64,000 nucleotides of DNA. Source: JAQBQB01 sp963757185. Lineage in GTDB: Bacteria; Gemmatimonadota; Gemmatimonadetes; Gemmatimonadales; Gemmatimonadaceae. The DNA is taken from contig CAVWQI010000001.1 in assembly GCA_963757185.1 (NCBI GenBank), forward strand, positions 310,001 through 374,000, written 5' to 3'. The translations under genes and the position numbers were made by a program. Below, piece by piece: positions 52,359-61,030 of this stretch. Below the pieces are notes generated by a model, which saw nothing but the letters and a program-made list of their open reading frames with translations, was not told the DNA's origin and searched no databases. The stretch's first letter is position 1; every line of letters begins with the position of its first letter.

Positions 52359-53315
52359 TCAAAGCCGCTTCGTCTCTCCAATCGCGAGCGTCCAGTTCGC
52401 GGCCGGCGGAAAGGCAGCTTCGTTCCATCGCTGTGCAAATCGGGACGGCGGTTCCTCGACCGGTTCGTCGGTGAGACGAAACGTCCCCCAATGCAGCGCC
52501 AAGCATGGCGGGCGCGCGTCTCCACCGGAGGTGACCGCTCGGTAGGCCTCCATCGCGTCCTCCGGATTCATGTGGACGCTCTCCATGAACCAGCGCGGCG
52601 CGTAGGCGCCAATGGGTAGCATCACGAGATCGAACGGCCCCGATCGCTCGCCGATCGCGGTGAATTCCGGGTGGAGCGCCGTGTCACCGGCGAAGTAGAC
52701 GCGGACTCCGTCGGCGGCTATCGTCCAGCCGCACCACAACGTCGCCCCGCGATCGCGGAATCCGCGCCCGCTGAAATGGCGGGCCGGCGTGCAGGTGGCC
52801 GTATAGCCCGCGCCATCCACCGTCTGCCACCAGTTGCGCTCCTCGATGCTCCTGACGCCGAAAGAGGTCAGCAGCTCGCCGAGTCCGAGCGGGCAGAGCC
52901 AGTTCGCACCGGGAAACTGCTTCGCGATGCGGCGGACCGTGGGCGCGTCGAGATGGTCGTAATGGTTGTGTGAGAGGAGAACGACGTCGATGGGCGGCAA
53001 CGCGTCGAAGTCTACCCCGGGCGGAGTCAGCCGCCGCGGACCGATCCACCGAAATGGCGACGCGCGTTCGCCCCACACGGGGTCGGTGAGGATGTTCAGC
53101 CCGCCGAGTTGAAGCAGGACGGTCGAATGTCCCACCCACGTGGCGGAACGATATCCGGGATCGGCGCGGGGTACGACGATCGACGGCGTACGCCGCGGCA
53201 GCCAGCCACGCGGAGGATTCGGCGCGATCCGCGTATGTAGACGATCGCGAAAACGCCACCGTAAGACATCTTTGAAGCCGCGCGGCTGACCGGGCCAGGG
53301 ATTCTGAAACGTCAT
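52359..53315 (-). CDS. MBL-fold metallohydrolase (UlaG/NAPE-PLD-like)
   Basis: A 318-residue enzyme. The metallo-beta-lactamase motifs are GHSTVLLQLGGLNILTDPV, LLSHNHYDHLD (HxHxDH), PARHFSGR, YFAGDTALH and the final LALHWGTFRL. The PW-W-rich N-terminus and SAT WVGHST line match NAPE-PLD-type phospholipase D or UlaG-like lactonases; the substrate is uncertain. ATG 53315 has GAAGG upstream. It is first of the pair with the FMN reductase. Confidence 0.87.
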   Translation of the reverse strand: MTFQNPWPGQPRGFKDVLRWRFRDRLHTRIAPNPPRGWLPRRTPSIVVPRADPGYRSATWVGHSTVLLQLGGLNILTDPVWGERASPFRWIGPRRLTPPGVDFDALPPIDVVLLSHNHYDHLDAPTVRRIAKQFPGANWLCPLGLGELLTSFGVRSIEERNWWQTVDGAGYTATCTPARHFSGRGFRDRGATLWCGWTIAADGVRVYFAGDTALHPEFTAIGERSGPFDLVMLPIGAYAPRWFMESVHMNPEDAMEAYRAVTSGGDARPPCLALHWGTFRLTDEPVEEPPSRFAQRWNEAAFPPAANWTLAIGETKRL

Positions 53316-53404
53316 TTGCCTTCGTCCCGCGAAGGTGCGGCGTGTAGAAGAAAAGCGGACTCCGCCGATCAGTGTAGGCGGCACGGTCGACGGGGACAAG
53401 GTGA

Positions 53405-54139
53405 AGAACGCCCCTTGAGGCGTTCGAGGAGGCAGGATTCGTCGCGCTCACGCCCGGTGGGCCGGACGATCCCGAAACGGTCGCCGAAGCAAACGCTCAT
53501 CCGGAGGTGATGGCGCAGAAGACGATCATGCAGGTCGCCGATCACTTCGACACGATCATCGCGGGGCTCACGCGAAAACCGGCGATCATAGGGCATTCGT
53601 TCGGCGGTCTGCTCGCGCAGATACTCGCCGGGCGAGGACGGTCGGGCGCGACCGTCGCGATCGACCCAGCGCCATTCCGAGGCGTGCTCCCGCTGCCGAT
53701 TTCGGCGCTCAAGTCGGCGTTGCCGGTGCTCGGCAATCCCGCCAATCGCAAGCGCGCCGTCCCGCTCACCTACGAGCAGTTCAGGTTCGGATTCGCCAAC
53801 GCGGTGAGCGAGGAGGAGGCGAAGGAACTGTACGATTCGTTCGCGGTGCCGGCGTCAGGAGCGCCGCTGTTTCAGGCGGCCGCGGCGAATCTCAATCCGT
53901 GGACCGAAGCGAAAGTCGACACCGACAATCCCGATCGCGGTCCACTGCTCGTCATTTCCGGCGAGAAGGACAACACCGTCCCGTGGTCGATCGCGCATGC
54001 ATCGTTCAATCAGCAGAAAGACAACCCGTCGGTCACGGAGATCGTCGAGATGCCGAACCGTGGACATGCACTGACGATCGACAGCGGCTGGCGCGAAGTG
54101 GCAGACAAGGCACTGGAGTTCGTTCGACGGTTCGTTTGA
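53405..54139 (+). pseudogene. Alpha/beta hydrolase lacking its N-terminus
   Basis: The open frame begins after a stop at 53402 and reads LEAFEEAGFVALTPGGPDD, with no usable start until GTG 53507/ATG 53510. The catalytic triad is present (GHSFGG Ser, SGEKDNTVP Asp, NRGHALTID His), but family members normally carry about 45 more residues upstream with the first strand and the HG oxyanion motif; these are absent from the 90 bp before the MBL gene. Translation from 53510 would yield about 209 residues. Either a decaying gene or a truncated protein of altered function. Confidence 0.65.
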
Positions 54140-54174
54140 CGCGGGGCGGCCGGCTCCTTGCTCGCTCGTGCGTC

Positions 54175-54600
54175 ATGCACAGAGACACACGTGGATCGCT
54201 CATGCCGCTGGGGCTACTCGCCGCGGCCTCGGGTGCGCGTACATGGTCCGGCATCGCCGCCATCTCGCGCCGCACGCCTACGAAATTGTTCGCCGCGGGC
54301 GAATTCATCTACGACAAGGTGCCGACCGTGCCCAGTCGCCTCGCTCCGCCTCTGCTCGTCGGACGCATCGCGGCCGGGGCGTTGGTGGGCGCGACCGTGG
54401 GGGGTCGAGCAGGGCGCAATCGAGCCGGATCGGCGATCCTCGGCGGACTCGTCGCGTTCGCGAGCGCACACGCTACATATAGAATGCGGCGTGCGCTCGG
54501 CAGGCGTCTGCCGCCGATGGCGGCCGCGCTCGTCGAGGACGCGGTCGTCGTCGGCGCGGCCGTGGCGGGTGCGGCGTTGTTGCGACAGAGTCACTACTGA
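54175..54600 (+). CDS. DUF4126-like small membrane protein
   Basis: A 141-residue protein. SGARTWSGIAAISR, the EFIYDKVPTVPSRLAPP loop, LVGRIAAGALVGATVGG and AHATYRMRRALGRRLPP...AALVEDAVVVGAAVAG match the architecture of DUF4126-type membrane proteins with four or so helices. ATG 54175 is used; ATG 54202 is possible. It starts 36 nt after the truncated hydrolase and overlaps the end of the converging lipoprotein gene by 7 nt. Confidence 0.7.
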   Translation: MHRDTRGSLMPLGLLAAASGARTWSGIAAISRRTPTKLFAAGEFIYDKVPTVPSRLAPPLLVGRIAAGALVGATVGGRAGRNRAGSAILGGLVAFASAHATYRMRRALGRRLPPMAAALVEDAVVVGAAVAGAALLRQSHY

Positions 54601-55004
54601 CGCTGCATCCGGACTTCCGCCGGCGTGGCTCCATCAGGAGTCGACAATCCGTCGAGCACGTTCTGCGACACGAGCGAGCCGTCAAAGCGCTCGTGAAAGG
54701 CCGGCCGGGGATTGCCTTGAGTCGTGACGAACGTCAAGTCGAGGTGAACGCCGTCGTCGGTGATCCCGCCGGTGATCGTGATCGTACCGCCACAGCAAGC
54801 CTCGCCGGACCAGTCGCCCGTGCCCGCAACCGTGTTGCCGGTCACCGCGAGCGTCCAACTCTCGTGAGATCCAGGCACCTCGTTCGGACGGATCCAGGTG
54901 CCGTTCAGCGTCGCCGACGACGGCGTGACTGTGTCGCTGCCACAGCCGATGGCGGTCACCATCAGGGGGGTTGCCAGTAGGATGGCACGGAGTGTTCTTC
55001 GCAT
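54594..55004 (-). CDS. Small lipoprotein of unknown function
   Basis: A 136-residue protein with a leader ending in a lipobox (TAIGC). The mature part is beta-rich (LNGTWIRPNEVPGS, WTLAVTGNTVAGTGDWSGEACCGGTI, VHLDLTFVTTQGN), resembling a small lipocalin-like barrel. Two adjacent cysteines (EACCGG) may form a disulfide or bind a ligand. ATG 55004 is preferred over TTG 55013. Confidence 0.68.
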   Translation of the reverse strand: MRRTLRAILLATPLMVTAIGCGSDTVTPSSATLNGTWIRPNEVPGSHESWTLAVTGNTVAGTGDWSGEACCGGTITITGGITDDGVHLDLTFVTTQGNPRPAFHERFDGSLVSQNVLDGLSTPDGATPAEVRMQRQ

Positions 55005-55034
55005 GCCAGCCAAACCACCGGTCAGCCCGGGGCG

Positions 55035-55343
55035 TCACGCGGTCGCGAGCCACCGCCGGCATTCGTCCGCCATCGCTCGCAAGACGGTGAGATCGGCTTC
55101 GAGTGGCGCCGCGTCCTCGGCGTGAGGCATCATCTCGACCAGCGCCGCCCGCGCGGCACGGTCGTCGCCCGCCCGAATGGCGTCCATCGCCCGCTGCTCG
55201 ATGACCCGCTGACGCGCTCGAATTTCGCTCAAACGCCCGTCAACGGCGACGATCTCGGCCTCGAGTCCCGCCAACTCGCGACGAAGCCGATGCACCGCCG
55301 ACTGCACGTCTCTTTGATGAGCGTCCTGCGAATCAGCGTTCAT
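55035..55343 (-). CDS. Small coiled-coil protein
   Basis: A 102-residue protein that is nearly all predicted helix with heptad spacing (VQSAVHRLRRELAGLEAEIVAVDGRLSEIRARQRVIEQ). No catalytic motif is seen. It overlaps the upstream membrane-protein gene by 11 nt (55333-55343), so the two are translationally coupled and probably work together. Confidence 0.65.
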   Translation of the reverse strand: MNADSQDAHQRDVQSAVHRLRRELAGLEAEIVAVDGRLSEIRARQRVIEQRAMDAIRAGDDRAARAALVEMMPHAEDAAPLEADLTVLRAMADECRRWLATA

Positions 55344-55791
55344 CGACGCCGCCTACATCCGCCGATAACGAGCCGACGCCTTCCCGCCCGCGTCCGACGA
55401 GAGCAAGCGTGGCCAACGCCGTGAACCCGCCGACGGACCCGAGTAGCGCGAACGTGCCATACGCGCTCGAGGCCAAGTGCGAATTGGGGAGCAGGGCCAG
55501 CACGACGGCGCTGATAGCGATTGGCACTCCGGCGCCGGCCGACACGCCCCAAACGAGCAATCGGCGCGGCGAGAGCCGATCGACGGTTTGATTCCGCTCG
55601 AGACGAGCGAGGAGTAGGGCGAACGTCAACCCGCTCGCAAACCCCAAACCGCCAAACATCGCAAGCGAGTACCACTCGAACGGCCGGAACCGCATCCAGC
55701 CCGTCGGCCAACCCAAAGCGACGTACATCGGCAGCCAGACAAAACTCCACAAGGCCCCCAGCACAATAGCACTTCGTATTCGGCGTAGCAT
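55333..55791 (-). CDS. Four-helix integral membrane protein
   Basis: A 152-residue protein with four predicted membrane segments (about 8-28, 43-62, 82-102 and 110-131), connected by Arg-rich cytoplasmic loops (LERNQTVDRLSPRRL). No family is recognised. Its 3' end overlaps the coiled-coil gene, and it diverges from the kinase-propeller gene across about 136 nt. Confidence 0.68.
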   Translation of the reverse strand: MLRRIRSAIVLGALWSFVWLPMYVALGWPTGWMRFRPFEWYSLAMFGGLGFASGLTFALLLARLERNQTVDRLSPRRLLVWGVSAGAGVPIAISAVVLALLPNSHLASSAYGTFALLGSVGGFTALATLALVGRGREGVGSLSADVGGVDER

Positions 55792-55927
55792 ACCAGACTA
55801 TCGCCCCCGACCAACTTCCCTGGCAAGCCGAACCGACAACTCCTCATGTACGCGATATCGCGTGGGAGGCCGCCGTTTGCTCTTGCGCTCCCGACGCGCA
55901 TACTTTGGGCATCCTTCCCTCTTCCTC

Positions 55928-58573
55928 ATGACATCCATCGGCGGCGACGTCGCCTCCGCATTGTCCGGCCGCTACCGCATCGAACGCGAGCTCGGTCGCG
56001 GCGGTATGGCCACGGTCTATCTGGCCGAGGACCTGAAGCACGGGCGCAAGGTCGCGCTCAAGGTGCTCAAACCAGAGCTCGCCGCCGTCCTCGGCGCCGA
56101 GCGATTCGTCGTCGAGATCAAGACAACCGCCAGCCTCCAACACCCGCACATCCTCCCGCTGTTCGACTCCGGCGAGGCCGACGGGCTGCTGTACTACGTC
56201 ATGCCGTACATCCAGGGCGAAACGGTTCGCGAGAAGTTGAACCGCGAGACCCAGTTCGCGGTCGACGACGCGATCCGCATCGCGCGCGAAGTGGGCGACG
56301 CGCTGGACTACGCGCATCGCCACGGCGTGATCCATCGCGACATCAAGCCTGAGAACATTTTGCTGCACGATGGACGCGCGATGGTGATGGATTTCGGCAT
56401 CGCGCTCGCCGTCAGCGCCGCCGCCGGCGGGCGAATGACCGAGACGGGTCTCTCGCTCGGCACGCCGCACTACATGAGCCCCGAGCAGGCGACGGCCGAC
56501 AAGGACATCAGCGCGCGCAGCGACATCTATTCGCTGGCGAGCGTCTTGTACGAGACGCTCGCCGGCGAGCCGCCGCACACCGGCGGATCGGCGCAGCAGG
56601 TGATCATGAAGATCATCGCCGAGCCCGCGAAGCCGGTGACGACTCTGCGGAAATCGGTGCCGGCGAACGTGGACGCCGCGCTCGAGAAGGCGCTCGAGAA
56701 GCTTCCGGCCGATCGATTCGAGAGCGTGAGGGCGTTCAGCGACGCGCTGGTGAATCCCGCGTTCACCTCGACGGCGGCGTCCATGGCGCGACCCCATGGC
56801 GCCGCGAAGCATGGCGTTTCTCGCTGGATGTTCGGCGCCGTATCGTGCATCGCGATCGCGTCGCTTGCTGCGGCGGCGTGGGCGTGGCGACGACCGACGT
56901 CCGCGTCGCCGGTTCCGCCGATGCGCTTCACGCTCGACCTTCCCGACTCTCAAGACATCACGGCGAACGTCGGGACCCGCGCGCTCGCCATCTCGCCCGA
57001 TGGGGCGGAAATCGTGTACATGGGAAGGTCGCACGGAAGCCGCGCGCTCTTCCGAAGACGCCTCGACGAGCTTACGCCGCACGAGATCATCGGCTCTCTC
57101 GGAGCGCTGGATCCGGTGTTCTCTCCCGCAGGCGAGCTTGCGTTCGACAGGTCGGATCGTGCGCTCGCGACGTTGCCGACGGATGGACGACCGTCGACGA
57201 GAATCGTGGAAGACGCCGGGCGCACGAGTTGGGGCGAGGGCGGCGTGATCGCCTTCATTCGCGGCAGCTCACTGTGGCGCTCCAACAGCGCCGGCGGTTC
57301 GGCCACACGGCTGACCACGCCCGACTCGGCGAGCGGCGCGGGGCACAGTTGGCCGTTCGTCTTGCCGGGCGGAAGAGCTGTCCTCTTCAACGATTTTCGC
57401 GAAGCGCGGACGCCCGACGAGCTGGACGTTCTCGTCGTCCGTGTCGCCGACGGTCAAGTAAAGCGACTCGGCATCAAGGGCTCGAATCCGCGCTACGTGA
57501 GCAGCGGACAAATCCTCGTCGCGCAGAGCGACGGGGCCATCCTCGCCGCGCCGTTTGACCTGCAGGCCCTCGAGCTGCGAGGTCCGCCGGTTCGCGTGCT
57601 CGAGGGAGTGTTCGTGCGACCCGGCGGCGTGGCGCACTATGATGTGTCCCGAAACGGAGTGCTGGCATACGTCGAGGGTGCGGAGACGCAGCGGGCCATG
57701 GTCGTCGACCGCGCAGGCCACGAGCATGACGCCGGCTTCCCCGACGGCGCTTACACACATCCGCGATTGTCACCGAGCGGAGATCGCGTCGCGGTGGCGC
57801 GCTCCGATGGCGCCAAGTCCGACATATGGGCCGTGACCCGGGCGACCGGCCAGCCCGTTCGCTTCACTCGCGACGGCCAGAGCAGCGCGCCGGAGTGGAG
57901 CGCCGACGGTGGTCGGCTCGGCTGGCTCCATTCCGATTCCACGGGCGCGACGATTCGCTGGCAGCGCGCGGACGGAAGCGGCACGGCCTCGCCAATTCCG
58001 ACGGCGGGTCTCGCCCTGTTCTACTTCGTGTTCACCCCCGATGGCAAATCGATCGTCGCCGTAGTCGGCACTCCGTTTCACCACGACATCCTGCTTCTCC
58101 CGATCGACGGATCCTCCAAACCGCGCGTTCTCGCCGGGTCCGACGCCGACGAATTGCAGCCTAGCGTCTCGCCGGACGGACATTGGGTGGCCTTCACGAG
58201 CAACGAGACAGGGCGCGCGGAGGTATTCGTCGCGAGCGTCGACGACCCCACGACCCGCCTTCAGGTCACGAGCGACGGTGGACGCGAGCCGTTATGGAGC
58301 GGCGATGGGCATTCTCTAATCGTGCGAACCCCCGGCGCATCGTTCACCTCGATCGCGCTGAACTTCGCTCCCAGTATCGCGATCACTCGGCGCGATACTC
58401 TATTCGCCGACCCATACACGGTTGGATCCCCCGACCGGGCGGTCGGCGTGAGCCCGCGAACGGGCGAGATAGTCGCGCTGGCGCGCAGCGGCTCGAAGCG
58501 CGATCGAATCGTCGTCGTCACGAACTGGTTCGACGAATTGAGGCGGCGTATGGCGCAAGTGAAGACGCCGTAG
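55928..58573 (+). CDS. Membrane Ser/Thr kinase with periplasmic WD40/TolB-like propeller
   Basis: An 881-residue receptor-like kinase. The Hanks kinase has ELGRGGMATVYLAED (21-35), Lys45, HRDIKPEN (Asp138) and DFGIAL (155-160). A membrane helix lies at about 300-320. The remaining 560 residues are repeated propeller blades: RALAISPDGAEIVYMG, LSPSGDRVAVARSDGAKSDIW, WSADGGRLGWLH, VSPDGHWVAFTSNETGRAEVFV. This kinase-propeller arrangement is common in Gemmatimonadota and Acidobacteriota and is thought to bind envelope ligands. ATG 55928 was chosen because the upstream in-frame part has no domain. Confidence 0.9.
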   Translation: MTSIGGDVASALSGRYRIERELGRGGMATVYLAEDLKHGRKVALKVLKPELAAVLGAERFVVEIKTTASLQHPHILPLFDSGEADGLLYYVMPYIQGETVREKLNRETQFAVDDAIRIAREVGDALDYAHRHGVIHRDIKPENILLHDGRAMVMDFGIALAVSAAAGGRMTETGLSLGTPHYMSPEQATADKDISARSDIYSLASVLYETLAGEPPHTGGSAQQVIMKIIAEPAKPVTTLRKSVPANVDAALEKALEKLPADRFESVRAFSDALVNPAFTSTAASMARPHGAAKHGVSRWMFGAVSCIAIASLAAAAWAWRRPTSASPVPPMRFTLDLPDSQDITANVGTRALAISPDGAEIVYMGRSHGSRALFRRRLDELTPHEIIGSLGALDPVFSPAGELAFDRSDRALATLPTDGRPSTRIVEDAGRTSWGEGGVIAFIRGSSLWRSNSAGGSATRLTTPDSASGAGHSWPFVLPGGRAVLFNDFREARTPDELDVLVVRVADGQVKRLGIKGSNPRYVSSGQILVAQSDGAILAAPFDLQALELRGPPVRVLEGVFVRPGGVAHYDVSRNGVLAYVEGAETQRAMVVDRAGHEHDAGFPDGAYTHPRLSPSGDRVAVARSDGAKSDIWAVTRATGQPVRFTRDGQSSAPEWSADGGRLGWLHSDSTGATIRWQRADGSGTASPIPTAGLALFYFVFTPDGKSIVAVVGTPFHHDILLLPIDGSSKPRVLAGSDADELQPSVSPDGHWVAFTSNETGRAEVFVASVDDPTTRLQVTSDGGREPLWSGDGHSLIVRTPGASFTSIALNFAPSIAITRRDTLFADPYTVGSPDRAVGVSPRTGEIVALARSGSKRDRIVVVTNWFDELRRRMAQVKTP

Positions 58574-58720
58574 GGCGCCGTTTGCCCCTCGTTGCCGCCG
58601 ATCGTGCAGGCAATTTCTGATACGCCTTGACCCCACCGTGGATCACCGAAAACTTGGCCGTCCGACGCCAAAATGAGGCTGCTCTGGTCAACCTCGTTTC
58701 ACCCCATCACTCCGCCTCAA

Positions 58721-59170
58721 GTGAGCGACATCGACTGGAACCTCGAGCTCCGCAAGATCGAGCGTGAGTACGACGGGCTTCCCCCCGAGCGGTCGCGGAC
58801 GCAGCTCCGCCTGCAGAAGATTCAAGAAATTGCCGCGAAGGACCGATTCCTGGAGCGCCTGGCGCTCGTCGGGATCTGGGTACGACTGATCCTCATCGCG
58901 GCGCTGGGCCTGTCACTCTTCTGGTGGCCGTACGGACGCAGCTGCGGAATGCCGTTCGCGGCTTACCTGTTCTCTAATGGCATCGTGATCATCGGCGCGG
59001 TCACGCTCGCTCTACATGCTTGGCGCGATCGCGTGCCGTGGCTATTCATCGGCTCGACGGCGTGCGTGGCCCTCGCGTGGACGGTCATCGCGCTGAACGT
59101 CATGCCGCGCCTCGGGTACTCGCCGGCCGGCGGGTCGACCGCCCGATGGAGTTGCGCCGCGAGCCGCTAG
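58721..59170 (+). CDS. Small membrane protein
   Basis: A 149-residue protein. A charged helical N-terminus (DWNLELRKIEREYDGLPPER, QLRLQKIQEIAAKDRF) is followed by three or four membrane segments and PRLGYSPAGG at the end. GTG 58721 gives a natural MSDIDWN start; ATG 58673 would add 16 residues. No family is recognised with confidence. It is on the same strand as, and 147 nt after, the kinase-propeller gene. Confidence 0.6.
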   Translation: MSDIDWNLELRKIEREYDGLPPERSRTQLRLQKIQEIAAKDRFLERLALVGIWVRLILIAALGLSLFWWPYGRSCGMPFAAYLFSNGIVIIGAVTLALHAWRDRVPWLFIGSTACVALAWTVIALNVMPRLGYSPAGGSTARWSCAASR

Positions 59171-59369
59171 CCTTATCCTCCGGGGCGCTCGGCGTCCCAG
59201 CCCCTTCAACCAATCATCTCAATGTCGAGCGTCGACCCTCTCTGGCCGAGGCCGTCGGTGATACCCGAACATTCGCCGAGTTATCAAATGATTGACATAA
59301 GTGCGCTAGCATAGAGGCGGCGGGCAATGATGACTTTGGGTCGAGGCCGAGTTGTACTCCGTGGCCACC

Positions 59370-60086
59370 TCAACCGACCCTGAACTCGGCGAGCAACGCC
59401 GAGTGGTCCGAGAGGCGCGTTTCGCGCTCGGTGTGGGAGTAGTAGCACCGCGTCGCGTCGCCGGCCAACGGTGCGGACGCCATCGCATGGTCGATACGGA
59501 AGCCGTTGAGCGCCACCCCGCCCCGGCCGAAGCTGAACCACGTGTGCTCCGTCTCCTCATTGCGCGCCCGCCACAGATCCACGAAACCCGCGTCGCGAAT
59601 GGCGACCAGATAGTCGGAGCTCATGAACTTGTACGCGTGCGCGTCGACGAATGACTCGCCCGCGTTGAAGTCGCCGATGAGGAGATAGCGATTGTCGGCG
59701 CGACGCGTGGCGTGCCCGACCATTCGGTCCCAGAAGGCGCGCAGCGTAGCACGTCGCAGTGGCCCGTACACGGCCCCCACGGTCGCCCAGCCATCCACGT
59801 CGACCTCGAGGAGGCCGTGCCGGAAGACTCGGGCAGGTCCGCCGGCGCGGCGTCGGCGGAGCGGGACGCGCGCGGCGATCAGCGTGCCGTTTTCACTGCT
59901 GGCCGGGGACGTGTGTTCGTGAAACGCGAGGCCTCTCGCGCGAAAGGCCGCGACGAGCTGCGGTGCGGTTCGGGCGCGCAGCTCGTTGACGACGACCACG
60001 TCGGGTTCGTGGCCCGCGATGGCGGCGACGATCGCATCGAGGCGCCGCCCGCCGCCCTGGCGGATGTTCCAGGACAGGATCCTCAC
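59370..60086 (-). CDS. Endonuclease/exonuclease/phosphatase-family protein
   Basis: A 238-residue enzyme with the EEP (DNase I-like) motifs in order: ILSWNIRQGGG, VVVNELRA, LLIGDFNAGES (Asp-Asn), FRIDHAMASAPL and RLSDHSALLAEFRVG (Asp-His). These make the Mg-binding phosphodiesterase site, which can act on nucleic acids or on phospholipid/inositol phosphates; there is no signal peptide, so it is probably cytosolic. Confidence 0.87.
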   Translation of the reverse strand: MRILSWNIRQGGGRRLDAIVAAIAGHEPDVVVVNELRARTAPQLVAAFRARGLAFHEHTSPASSENGTLIAARVPLRRRRAGGPARVFRHGLLEVDVDGWATVGAVYGPLRRATLRAFWDRMVGHATRRADNRYLLIGDFNAGESFVDAHAYKFMSSDYLVAIRDAGFVDLWRARNEETEHTWFSFGRGGVALNGFRIDHAMASAPLAGDATRCYYSHTERETRLSDHSALLAEFRVG

Positions 60087-60103
60087 CTACCCCACCGTTG
60101 CGA

Positions 60104-60535
60104 TCAGCCGAGACCGTTGTAGAAGCTCGGTCGCCCACGCAGATGAAGCACTCCGTGGGCGACGAGCTCTATTCCGACGAACACCGTGCCGGCCGTGGCC
60201 CACGTCAGCCACGCCAACGATCGGTGCTCTGACAGCAAAGTCGCCGTCAACCGCGCGCCGAGCGCAAGCATCATCCCCCCGACGAACCACACGGCGATGC
60301 GTGCGACAACCTGAATTTGACGGGACGCCGGCAGACGCGGCCGGAGCCAATTCAAGAACGCCAAGTCGATCCAGTGGCCACCGAACGCGGGCCACAGCAT
60401 CAGCAAGCTGAGAAGAGGCCAGCGGCGAATCCCCCCCGACCGCGACGCGACGACCGCACCGGCGACGATCGCGATGCTGATCGTCCGCGTCAGGGTTACA
60501 CGCAGTGGCTCGCGGTAGGGTCGCCAGTCGGCCAT
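60104..60535 (-). CDS. Membrane protein co-transcribed with HigA-like antitoxin
   Basis: A 143-residue protein with three or four membrane segments (about 18-36, 42-60, 80-98 and 112-130). ATG 60535 follows the antitoxin stop codon directly (TAG-ATG), so the two share a transcript. No family is recognised, and it does not look like a known toxin. Confidence 0.68.
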   Translation of the reverse strand: MADWRPYREPLRVTLTRTISIAIVAGAVVASRSGGIRRWPLLSLLMLWPAFGGHWIDLAFLNWLRPRLPASRQIQVVARIAVWFVGGMMLALGARLTATLLSEHRSLAWLTWATAGTVFVGIELVAHGVLHLRGRPSFYNGLG

Positions 60536-60832
60536 CTATTTCACTTGAACGCTCACCTTTCCGGCGCCGGCCCGGCCGCCCTTCCGAGGGGCGATTCGAA
60601 CTTCCACGTCGCACCCCAAGCGAGCGAGATACTTGACCAGGCGATCGAGCGAGAAACCGCGCAGCCGGCCGTTCGTGATCAGCGACAGCTGCGATGGTTG
60701 CTCACGGATGAGATATGACGCCTCCGTTTGCGTCATCTGCCGGTCGCGCAGAATACGCCCGATCTCTCGGGCCAAGAGCTCTTTTTTCAGATCGACTTCT
60801 GGTGGCTTGGCCAACCGTAGCTTCGTCGCCAT
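60536..60832 (-). CDS. HigA/XRE-like helix-turn-helix antitoxin-type regulator
   Basis: A 98-residue DNA-binding protein: LKKELLAREIGRILRDRQMTQTEASYLIREQPSQLSLITNGRLRGFSLDRLVKYLARLGCDVEVRIAP. The HTH and the FSLDRLVxxLxxLGxDVxVxV wing match HigA-type antitoxins. The ribosome-binding site GGAGA precedes ATG 60832. The customary toxin gene is not found immediately upstream, where the only frames are random. A basic tail ends it. It is followed by a membrane-protein gene. Confidence 0.8.
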   Translation of the reverse strand: MATKLRLAKPPEVDLKKELLAREIGRILRDRQMTQTEASYLIREQPSQLSLITNGRLRGFSLDRLVKYLARLGCDVEVRIAPRKGGRAGAGKVSVQVK

Positions 60833-61030
60833 CGGTTCTCCGGTGAGGTGTATGCCTGCGCGAACCTTCTCTGTCGCCGCAATTTGGCGCCGTACTGGTC
60901 GGTGGGCCAGACGCAATCGCTGGGACCCGGAGGAACAAGCTCGCCAGTACGGCTCCCGTCCTGTATCAGGTCCCGGTTCTGCACTGCGGAATCTTTGCGC
61001 GACCCTGAAGCAATCACCAGGAATGTCCAC

